The notes under the pieces: model-generated
Told to the model about the DNA's origin: nothing
What the model saw: the letters and a program-made list of their open reading frames with translations, nothing else
Database searches by the model: none
Program-made: the position numbers and the translations under genes
Assembly: GCA_964509505.1 (NCBI GenBank)
Contig: CAZDYP010000215.1
Location: 1 to 7,285, forward strand
Direction: 5' to 3'
DNA: 7,285 nt
Origin: CAZDYP01 sp964509505
GTDB taxonomy: Bacteria > Chloroflexota > Anaerolineae > JACRMK01
In this document: piece after piece, positions 1-5,346 of the stretch
Numbering within the stretch: position 1 is the stretch's first letter
Layout: each line of letters opens with the position of its first letter

Positions 1-1095
1 GTATCGAATTTCACACGCGCCTCGTCAGGGCATTTGTATTTTTCGCTCAAAGATACGGAAGGCGCGATACGCTGCGTGCTGTGGAAGCACGCAGCCACCC
101 AGCTCGCGCAACGTCCGAGCGACGGCGATTTGGTGCGCGCGCATGGGCGCGTGAGCCTGTATGAAGTGCGGGGGGATTTGCAGCTTTACGTCGAAGAACT
201 AGAATTTGACGGGGTGGGCGCGCTCTGGAAAAAATTTGAGGCGTTGCGCGCGCGTCTAGAGCAAGAAGGGCTCTTTGCCGCCGCGCGGAAACGCCTGTTG
301 CCGCCCTATCCGCGTTGCATTGGCATCGTCACCTCTGAAACAGGCGCGGCGTTGCAAGACATGTTGCATATTCTACGGCAACGCTGGCCCCTCGTCACGG
401 TCGTGTTATGCCCCTGCCCAGTGCAAGGCGTCGAAGCGCCCGCGCAAATCGCGCAAGCCCTTGAGACGTTGAACCGTGATACGAATGTCGAAGTCATCAT
501 CGTCGCGCGCGGCGGCGGCAGCATGGAAGACCTGTGGGCATTCAACGAAGAAATTGTCGCGCGCGCCATCTTTGCGTCGCGCGCACCTGTGGTCTCTGGC
601 GTGGGGCACGAAACCGATTTCACCATCGCCGATTTCGTCGCCGATGCGCGAGCGCCGACGCCTACCGCCGCCGCCACACTGGTCACGCCCGATCAACAAG
701 ACGTAGTCGCCATGGTGCGGCAACAACGACAACGCTTGACGCAAACACTCGACTCCCGTCTCACCACATACGCGCAACGCTTACAAAATTTGCAACGAGT
801 CTTGACTCGCCTTTCGCCGCGCGCGCAGCTGGACCGTCGGCGGCAACAAGTAGATGACTTGACGCGCGCCATCGCTAAGGTCATGCAACACCGCCTGCAG
901 ACGTGGCGCACGCGCCTCGACCATCGGCAACAACAACTCAACGCACTCAATCCACTCACCATTCTTGCGCGCGGCTATGCCATCGTCCACAAAGATGGAC
1001 ACGCCATCACGCATACCCACCAAGTCAGCGTAGGCGACGCGTTGCGCGTGCGCGTGAGTAATGGGGAATTTGCAGTCGTTGTAAAATCACCATGA
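1..1095 (+). CDS. xseA: Exodeoxyribonuclease VII large subunit (5' end outside window)
   Basis: Catalytic subunit of exonuclease VII, which together with several XseB subunits degrades single-stranded DNA from both ends to short oligonucleotides in repair and mismatch correction; cytoplasmic. The frame is open from base 1 and begins with VSNFTRASSGHLYFSLKD, the family's N-terminal OB-fold region that normally starts about 25-30 residues into the protein, so the true start lies upstream. The next residues (to about position 230) complete the OB fold. The catalytic domain follows, with GIVTSETGAA, GGGSMEDLW (511-537), GHETDF (604-621) and DARAPTPTAAA. The His and Asp of GHETD are conserved residues implicated in catalysis. 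A Gln/Arg-rich helical segment (about 700-930) matches the family's coiled-coil arm, and the C-terminus carries the usual NPLTILARGYAIV. The visible part is 364 residues. The gene is followed after 39 bases by xseB, its obligate partner. The TTG at 34 is an internal codon and not a plausible start. Confidence 0.97.
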   Translation, partial: VSNFTRASSGHLYFSLKDTEGAIRCVLWKHAATQLAQRPSDGDLVRAHGRVSLYEVRGDLQLYVEELEFDGVGALWKKFEALRARLEQEGLFAAARKRLLPPYPRCIGIVTSETGAALQDMLHILRQRWPLVTVVLCPCPVQGVEAPAQIAQALETLNRDTNVEVIIVARGGGSMEDLWAFNEEIVARAIFASRAPVVSGVGHETDFTIADFVADARAPTPTAAATLVTPDQQDVVAMVRQQRQRLTQTLDSRLTTYAQRLQNLQRVLTRLSPRAQLDRRRQQVDDLTRAIAKVMQHRLQTWRTRLDHRQQQLNALNPLTILARGYAIVHKDGHAITHTHQVSVGDALRVRVSNGEFAVVVKSP

Positions 1096-1134
1096 AGTTG
1101 CTGTGCGAATTTTGGAATTGTGAGTGAGGATGCC

Positions 1135-1362
1135 ATGCCTAAGCGCCAAGCAACAACATTTGAGGAAGCATTTGCAGAACTAGACGCGACCGTACGCAAA
1201 TTAGAGGCGGGGGATTTGCCGCTCGAAGATTCCATCGGGTTGTATGAGCGCGGCATGATATTGGCGGCGCAATTGGAACAGTTGTTGGAACAAGCGGAGC
1301 TGCGCATCCGCAAGGCGCAACCCACTCGCGCAGCGTCAGAACATGCCGCCGAAGAAGAATGA
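1135..1362 (+). CDS. xseB: Exodeoxyribonuclease VII small subunit
   Basis: Small subunit of exonuclease VII that binds the helical arm of XseA and is needed for activity. At 75 residues it has the normal family size. The core FEEAFAELDATVRKLEAGDL, followed by PLEDSIGLYERG and a helical QLEQLLEQAELRI segment, is the standard two-helix XseB pattern. The C-terminal tail (HAAEEE) is acidic and variable, as usual. I chose the ATG at 1135 because GAGTGAGGA (1122-1130) sits 4 bases upstream as a good ribosome binding site. An in-frame GTG at 1120 would add 5 residues (MSEDA) but has only GGA upstream. The stop overlaps the next start (ATGA at 1359-1362), so translation of the three genes is probably coupled. 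Confidence 0.95.
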   Translation: MPKRQATTFEEAFAELDATVRKLEAGDLPLEDSIGLYERGMILAAQLEQLLEQAELRIRKAQPTRAASEHAAEEE

Positions 1363-1802
1363 GGATGTCCGATTTTTTCAGCAATTCGATTCTCACGGCG
1401 ACGGGCTGGGCTTGGCTCGTCGCGCAAATTCTCAAAGTCATCATCAATAGCATCCGCGAGCGGCGACTGAATTTGTGGTACATGACGACGATGGGCGGGA
1501 TGCCCAGCTCGCATTCCGCCACCGTCGCAGGCTTGGCGACGGCGGTTGGCGTGCGCGAAGGGTTTCGCTCGACGCTCTTTGCGATTGCGTTGGTATTCGC
1601 CTTCGTCGTGATGTACGACGCCGCGGGGGTGCGCCGCGCGGCCATGCATCAAGCGCGCATCCTCAACCAAATCATTGACGAGCTATTTCAAGGACATCCC
1701 ATCAGCGAAACCCGCTTGCGCGAACTGCTCGGTCACACGCCCTTTGAAGTCATCGTCGGCGCGGTGCTTGGAGCCGTGGTCGCGGCGTATGTCGTTTGGT
1801 AG
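1359..1802 (+). CDS. Divergent PAP2 family (DUF212, YuiD-like) membrane protein
   Basis: A 147-residue integral membrane protein of the DUF212 / divergent PAP2 family, distantly related to acid phosphatase and vanadium haloperoxidase enzymes. The reaction and substrate of the family are not established. Visible family motifs are GGMPSSHSA (residues 46-54, His52 in the PAP2-like SSH motif), YDAAGVRRAAMHQA (86-99, Asp87) and LLGHTPFEVIVGA near the C-terminus. Hydrophobic segments at about 12-30, 55-66, 72-87 and 129-146 suggest three to four membrane passes. The start ATG overlaps the xseB stop as ATGA, with purine-rich GAAGAAGA upstream; an alternative ATG at 1365 has GAGG directly adjacent, too close to act well. 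Its place behind xseAB, where many bacteria carry the prenyl synthase gene ispA, makes a lipid or prenyl diphosphate phosphatase role conceivable, but this is inference. Confidence 0.93.
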   Translation: MRMSDFFSNSILTATGWAWLVAQILKVIINSIRERRLNLWYMTTMGGMPSSHSATVAGLATAVGVREGFRSTLFAIALVFAFVVMYDAAGVRRAAMHQARILNQIIDELFQGHPISETRLRELLGHTPFEVIVGAVLGAVVAAYVVW

Positions 1803-2012
1803 GGGTAATAGTCCAATCGGTTGGCTTAGTCGGATCAGTCGATTCGGGATAAGCCACAGCGACTGCAATTCGCGCGCAACGCAGCGCCAAGCCAACCTCC
1901 ATCGGCTGGACCTGAACCCGCGCAGGTGGGTTTCGCAGTGAGTAGGCGTGATGTTCAATCGCCTGCAACCTTATCCCGCATTGACGTTAATTAGACCATT
2001 CCGACTATCCAA
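1803..2012. other. Convergent intergenic region with small inverted repeats
   Basis: A 210-base gap between two converging genes. No coding sequence is convincing here. It holds a perfect 9-bp inverted repeat, GGTTGGCTT (1819-1827) and AAGCCAACC (1889-1897), which competes with a 7-bp pairing TGGCTTA (1822-1828) / TAAGCCA (1850-1856), and a compact hairpin at 1915-1932. These could serve as transcript 3'-end structures, but none has a strong T run. Confidence 0.5.
1915..1932 (+). terminator. Possible weak terminator hairpin after the xseAB-DUF212 operon
   Basis: AACCCGC (1915-1921) pairs with GTGGGTT (1926-1932) through 7 bp including one G-U, with a GCAG loop. Only TTT, including the last stem bases, follows before C, so the U tract is poor. 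It lies 113 bases downstream of the DUF212 stop. It might be a 3'-end stabiliser and not a terminator. Confidence 0.3.
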
Positions 2013-3308
2013 CTACCGCTTCCCCTCTGGTACACCCTTCTCACGCAACAGGGCGCGATATTCTTCGAAGCTCGACACGCGCGCAATCGCATCTATGTAT
2101 GCTTTGAGAGAACCGCTCACGCGTCGCAAGCGTCGCAGTTCCCCGCCAATTGGGTTCACGGCCCCTGCAAAGCCGCCATCAGCATACGAACCATAGAACG
2201 CAAAATAGGCTTGATTCAACTTGCGAATCGTGTAGCCGCGCGCAACGAACAGCTGGCGCCGTTCTTCCATGTAGGCTTCTGCCTCCGCGATTCTGCCTTC
2301 CTTCAGCAAGGCCGTTGCTTGTTCATACGTCTCGCGCATCTCTCGATTGAAGTTAAATTCGTCGGGTTTTGGCGTGGGGCGCGGCAGAGGGCGTTGCTCG
2401 GGTTCGTCTTCATACGATGGCGGCAGCAACCCACGAATGCGGTGCGCCAGCTCGCGTCCGACAAAATTTGCCGTCGTCTCGTTGATTGAACGCATGTGGT
2501 TGTCTTTGTTGTAATTCATCCCCAATGGACGGATGTCAAGATAGTTGTGCGTCCACTCGTGGCTGACAACTTCAAGCGTCCACTCATAGGACGACGTTTC
2601 CAGCACCATCGTCGGATACGTGCCAACGCCACCCAAGCCGACGACCAGCGCCGCTATGCCTAACTGCTCCTCCGCAGCGCGCTCAATCGCCTCCTGTTCG
2701 CTCAAGGAAAGACCGGGCGCCAAATGCGTGGATTTTTTCGTTTCGATTTTGTCGCGCGCCGACATGACCAGCAACAAGGGCGGCGCAACAAACTTGAAGG
2801 CGGTCGGCGGAAAAACCAATTGCGGGAAGAGGGGCCACTGCTCCACCAACCCTTCGGCGCGCGCTGCGCCTTCGACCCAGTCGGCGATGATGGCTTCTGT
2901 TTGCCGTTCTAAGGCGAGTTTGTCATTGCGTTTGCGCGTTAGCTGCTCCTCGAGCTGTGTCAGCTCCGCGGCGGGCGCAGCTTGGGAGCGGCGTTGCCAA
3001 AGTTTGCCGCGCAACTCTTCTTCTTCACGCGCCAATGCAAAATAACGCTCGACGAGTTGTTGGCGCTCGATTTCGCTTGCCTTGGTAAAATCTTGGGTCA
3101 GCCGATCTTGTGTCTTCACGACAAACGCCCTGATCACCCAGCTCACCAAATCGAAACGTTTTAGCGGCGCGATGGTCGAAAGACGCACGTCAAAGCGGTC
3201 GGCTTCGGTCAAGGTGCTAGGACTAGCCAGCAACACCAACACTAACGCCAATGCCAGATAGGACGCCATTGCAAGATTAGCGCGTAAGAGGCTACGGACA
3301 ATTCTCAT
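2013..3308 (-). CDS. Membrane-anchored putative zinc metallopeptidase (gluzincin-like HEWTH...NETTA)
   Basis: A 431-residue protein that I cannot assign to a named gene. The N-terminus has Arg residues followed by a hydrophobic stretch (about 11-29, ASYLALALVLVLLAS), so it is probably anchored or exported with its body outside the cytoplasm. Residues about 75-145 are charged and helical, likely a coiled coil. HEWTH (250-254, bases 2547-2561) is a zinc-binding HExxH motif, and 22 residues later NETTAN gives Glu277 (2478-2480) as the probable third ligand, the spacing and NExxA form seen in gluzincin peptidases. A proline-rich linker (about 302-316), a helix pair resembling a TPR (328-354) and LNQAYFAFYGSYADGG (364-379) follow. 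The C-terminal layout loosely recalls predicted aminopeptidases of the DUF2265 type. No Shine-Dalgarno is visible before the ATG, and the best promoter would start the mRNA at the ATG, consistent with leaderless translation. Substrate unknown; peptidase activity is inferred from motifs alone. Confidence 0.82.
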   Translation of the reverse strand: MRIVRSLLRANLAMASYLALALVLVLLASPSTLTEADRFDVRLSTIAPLKRFDLVSWVIRAFVVKTQDRLTQDFTKASEIERQQLVERYFALAREEEELRGKLWQRRSQAAPAAELTQLEEQLTRKRNDKLALERQTEAIIADWVEGAARAEGLVEQWPLFPQLVFPPTAFKFVAPPLLLVMSARDKIETKKSTHLAPGLSLSEQEAIERAAEEQLGIAALVVGLGGVGTYPTMVLETSSYEWTLEVVSHEWTHNYLDIRPLGMNYNKDNHMRSINETTANFVGRELAHRIRGLLPPSYEDEPEQRPLPRPTPKPDEFNFNREMRETYEQATALLKEGRIAEAEAYMEERRQLFVARGYTIRKLNQAYFAFYGSYADGGFAGAVNPIGGELRRLRRVSGSLKAYIDAIARVSSFEEYRALLREKGVPEGKR

Positions 3309-3314
3309 GCGGCG

Positions 3315-3341
3315 ATTCTAACATAAAAGGTTGCGTGTCAA
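3315..3341 (-). promoter_or_regulatory. Predicted minus-strand promoter of the metallopeptidase gene
   Basis: On the minus strand TTGACA (complement of 3336-3341) is a perfect -35 box and TAGAAT (complement of 3315-3320) matches the -10 consensus at 5 of 6 positions. The 15-bp spacer is slightly short. The expected start, 7 bases past the -10, is position 3308, the A of the ATG. This predicts a leaderless mRNA and fits the missing ribosome binding site. Confidence 0.5.
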
Positions 3342-3359
3342 AATTTTATCATGTATAAT
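3331..3359 (+). promoter_or_regulatory. Predicted plus-strand promoter of the phospholipase-kinase operon
   Basis: TATAAT (3354-3359) is a perfect -10 box. TTGCGT (3331-3336) is a partial -35 (TTG conserved) at the ideal 17-bp spacing. The expected transcription start is about 3365-3367. The nearest downstream family-supported gene begins at 3635, giving a leader of about 270 nt. Its -35 shares base 3336 with the -35 of the opposite promoter. Confidence 0.6.
3336..3351. promoter_or_regulatory. Candidate operator palindrome between divergent promoters
   Basis: TGTCAAAATTTTATCA is a 16-bp imperfect palindrome: the central AAAATTTT and the outer TG/CA are symmetrical, with two mismatched pairs between. 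It occupies the spacer of the plus-strand promoter and covers the -35 box of the minus-strand promoter, so a bound protein could control both. It could also simply be AT-rich promoter DNA, as no regulator is known. Confidence 0.3.
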
Positions 3360-3365
3360 TTTCAC

Positions 3366-3468
3366 TCGATGGCCTCAGTATTGAGCAACAGACAGGAGTG
3401 CGCGCGACGCCCTGCAACGCCGTTGGTATCATCCTATCTGCCGTGCTGGGTTGCTCTCCACGCCATCG
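3366..3468 (+). ncRNA. Candidate structured leader RNA, class not recognised
   Basis: Starting at the predicted transcription start, the transcript can fold into one long hairpin. P1 pairs CGATGGC (3367-3373) with GCCATCG (3462-3468), 7 bp perfect. After an internal loop, P2 pairs GAGCAA (3383-3388) with TTGCTC (3451-3456). P3 pairs CAGACAGGA (3389-3397) with TCCTATCTG (3432-3440), 9 positions with one mismatch. A 10-base bulge (3441-3450) lies between P2 and P3 on the 3' side, and the apical 34 bases can form a small stem CAAC/GTTG (3415-3425). No T-rich terminator follows, so it looks more like a 5' leader element than a free small RNA. I do not recognise a known riboswitch, 6S, SRP or T-box signature. 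Pairing was found by eye and no covariation is available. Confidence 0.4.
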
Positions 3469-3518
3469 GCAATGTCGCCTATCTTGAATTTTGTGATACG
3501 CTTGATCAATCGCGCTAG
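3369..3518 (+). CDS. Possible 49-codon leader ORF (doubtful)
   Basis: An ATG lies only about 3 bases after the predicted transcription start and opens a 49-codon frame ending at TAG (3516-3518). The peptide begins MASVLSNRQECARR and contains three cysteines. There is no ribosome binding site, so it would have to be read as a nearly leaderless start. Codon choice (AGA, GTA, mixed third bases) does not resemble the neighbouring genes, and an open frame of this length occurs easily by chance. It overlaps the candidate structured RNA; at most one of the two readings need be correct. Confidence 0.15.
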   Translation: MASVLSNRQECARRPATPLVSSYLPCWVALHAIGNVAYLEFCDTLDQSR

Positions 3519-3553
3519 GCCGTCTGGTTTCCTCTCAGTCGGCGCCGATTGAG
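3506..3553 (+). promoter_or_regulatory. Leader segment with two mutually exclusive hairpins
   Basis: CTCAGTCGGC (3534-3543) and GCCGATTGAG (3544-3553) form a near-perfect inverted repeat, 10 pairs counting one G-U, with the central bases forming the loop. The 3' arm can instead pair upstream: TCAATCGCGC (3506-3515) with the segment 3542-3552, 10 bp with one bulged C. The two folds cannot coexist. The segment lies in the leader, 82 bases before the chosen phospholipase start. Confidence 0.35.
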
Positions 3554-3620
3554 CGCTACTGCGCATCACGCATCATCTATTTTGTATTTCACCACTCTTG
3601 GCACTGCCGATGTTGTAGGC

Positions 3621-3637
3621 AAGTGAGGTTTACGTTG
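3621..3637 (+). promoter_or_regulatory. Ribosome binding site that favours a TTG start for the phospholipase
   Basis: AAGTGAGG (3621-3628) is a strong Shine-Dalgarno sequence placed 6 bases before an in-frame TTG (3635-3637). The alternative GTG at 3623 lies inside this element and has only AGG three bases upstream, so TTG is preferred. Confidence 0.5.
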
Positions 3638-5344
3638 ACCACGCAAAACGACCATCACGAATTATCTAACAAAGAAAAAATTGAGGCGCTGCGCCGCGTG
3701 CCATTTTTTAGCGAACTGCCTGATGACTTGTTGCTGCAAACGGTGAGCAGATTGAAGCGTGAACATTACGCCAAAGGCGACGTGGTGTTTGTGCAAGGCG
3801 GCGTCGGCAACGCCTTGTACATCATCGAATCGGGACAAGTGTCCGTAACGATTCAAGGTGATAACAACGAAGAACGCTTACTGAGCCATTTAGGGCCTGG
3901 CAACTTCTTTGGTGAAACGGCTTTGTTGACGGGGCAACGTCGCACAGCCACCGTCAAAGTCACAATTGACGCTGACTTCTTGGTATTGCATAAAGCCGAT
4001 CTTGACAACTTGCTCATCCAACATCCCGCCATCGCGCTGACCTTCAGCCGCGAATTGAGTCGCCGTCTCAGCTTCACCGATCATCGTCCTGTCGTTGTCA
4101 AATCATACAAAATCATCACGTTGACAGGGCAGCGCATTGGCGAATTAGCCGAAAGTCTCACGCGACAAACGGGCGGGCAAGTCGTCATTATTCGACTCGA
4201 CAACGCCACTTTCCCCGTGACCGATAGCTTGCGCGCCAATCCCAACGTGACCCTCATTGACGCGCCTAACAATCTCACGGCGGGCGGCTTGGCGCAACTA
4301 CTCAGTTCCAAAGTTGACACCTACGATTGGATCTTCGTGCACATTCTGCCGCGCGCCAGTCAGCTCACCCTCAAAGCCTTGGAACTCGCCGACGTGAACG
4401 TGCACGTGGGCGAGGTGCCGACGATGTGGCAACAGATCTTGGCGTCGCGCCCGCATTGGATTGTGCCTGATAACCACAATGAGATTGATCCATTGGCGCG
4501 ACGCATTGCCCGCAAACGCATCGGCATCGCGCTCTCCTCGGGCAATGGACGCGGCATCGCGCACATCGGCGTCTTGAAAGTGTTGGAAGAAGCGAAGATT
4601 CCAATTGATATGATGGCAGGCACCAGCGTTGGTTCGTTGTTCGGCGGGTTTTACGCAGCAGGCATGTCCATCGCCGAATTGACCGACTTCGCGATGTCCA
4701 TGCAGAAGTGGGCGAAGCTGAGCAGCGGTTTGTGGGACTTCCAATTTCCACCCCATTCGGGCTTGCTCAAAGGCGACAAAACCTTGCAAGTCTTCCGACG
4801 CTACGTGGGTGACCGCCGCATCGAAGATCTAAAGATTCCCATGCACATCGTCGCCGCCGACATCTTGTCGGGCGAAGAGGTCATCTTCTCAGAGGGCCCC
4901 TTAGCTGAGGCGATTCGCGCGAGCATTTCGGTGGTGATGATCTTTTCGCCTGTTCGTATCGGTTCGCGGTATTTGATTGATGGCGGCGCAGTCAACCCTG
5001 TCCCCACCACAGTGTTGGCGGACCGCGGCGCGGACATCATCATCGCCTCCTCGGTGATTCCCAGTTTGGAAGACCGCCTGCAACGCAAAGAGCTAAAACG
5101 CGAAGGGCGCGTGCCGAACATGATCGGCGTCATCATGAGCATGATGGAAGTCATGGAAAGCGAAATCATTAAAACGCGCATGAACCCTGCCAACATCGTC
5201 ATTCGCCCCGCCGTCGAAATTTATGAAACGACCGAGTTCCACCACGCGCCCGAATTTATCAAACTAGGCGAAGAAGCAGCTTATCGTTCACTGGATCAAA
5301 TCAAGCAACTGTTAGCGCCGCAACAAAAGGACCGGATGCGGTAA
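3635..5344 (+). CDS. Cyclic-nucleotide-binding patatin-like phospholipase (NTE family)
   Basis: A predicted cNMP-responsive serine lipid hydrolase of 569 residues. Residues about 12-145 form a cyclic-nucleotide-binding domain; the phosphate cassette FGETALLTGQRRTATV keeps the Glu (94) and Arg (103) that contact cyclic nucleotide. Residues about 152-286 resemble the alpha/beta linker found between these domains in neuropathy-target-esterase relatives (for example ILPRASQLTLKALELADV). The patatin domain spans about 295-476: the glycine-rich oxyanion segment reads SSGNGRG, the nucleophile Ser331 is in GTSVG (codon 4625-4627) and the partner Asp449 is in DGGAVNP (4979-4981). It should cleave acyl esters of phospholipids or lysophospholipids at the membrane, but the substrate is unknown. 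Domain order and length resemble mycobacterial cNMP-patatin proteins such as Rv2565. No membrane segment is obvious. A GTG at 3623 would add 4 residues. The kinase gene follows after 2 bases, indicating cotranscription. Confidence 0.92.
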   Translation: MTTQNDHHELSNKEKIEALRRVPFFSELPDDLLLQTVSRLKREHYAKGDVVFVQGGVGNALYIIESGQVSVTIQGDNNEERLLSHLGPGNFFGETALLTGQRRTATVKVTIDADFLVLHKADLDNLLIQHPAIALTFSRELSRRLSFTDHRPVVVKSYKIITLTGQRIGELAESLTRQTGGQVVIIRLDNATFPVTDSLRANPNVTLIDAPNNLTAGGLAQLLSSKVDTYDWIFVHILPRASQLTLKALELADVNVHVGEVPTMWQQILASRPHWIVPDNHNEIDPLARRIARKRIGIALSSGNGRGIAHIGVLKVLEEAKIPIDMMAGTSVGSLFGGFYAAGMSIAELTDFAMSMQKWAKLSSGLWDFQFPPHSGLLKGDKTLQVFRRYVGDRRIEDLKIPMHIVAADILSGEEVIFSEGPLAEAIRASISVVMIFSPVRIGSRYLIDGGAVNPVPTTVLADRGADIIIASSVIPSLEDRLQRKELKREGRVPNMIGVIMSMMEVMESEIIKTRMNPANIVIRPAVEIYETTEFHHAPEFIKLGEEAAYRSLDQIKQLLAPQQKDRMR

Positions 5345-5346
5345 CG

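Noticed and set aside
975..1670. Long minus-strand open frame (231 codons)
   Set aside because: It runs antisense across the end of xseA, all of xseB and most of the DUF212 gene, all of which have clear family motifs; the translation is Arg/Ala-rich and shows no recognisable domain.
2620..3045. Plus-strand open frame (141 codons) opposite the metallopeptidase
   Set aside because: The translation is Ser/Ala/Arg-rich low complexity, antisense to the coiled coil and to the region before HEWTH; no start signal was seen.
3492..3507. CRP-like operator starting with TGTGA
   Set aside because: Only one half site is present; the bases where TCACA should be do not match, and the position is far downstream of the promoter.
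3366..3620. Known riboswitch classes, T-box, 6S or SRP RNA
   Set aside because: I looked for cobalamin, TPP, SAM, glycine, fluoride and T-box core words and for the SRP tetraloop motif; none was present by eye, so no class was assigned.
4298..4789. Minus-strand open frame (163 codons) opposite the phospholipase
   Set aside because: It lies antisense to the linker and patatin active-site region, whose motifs are intact on the plus strand.
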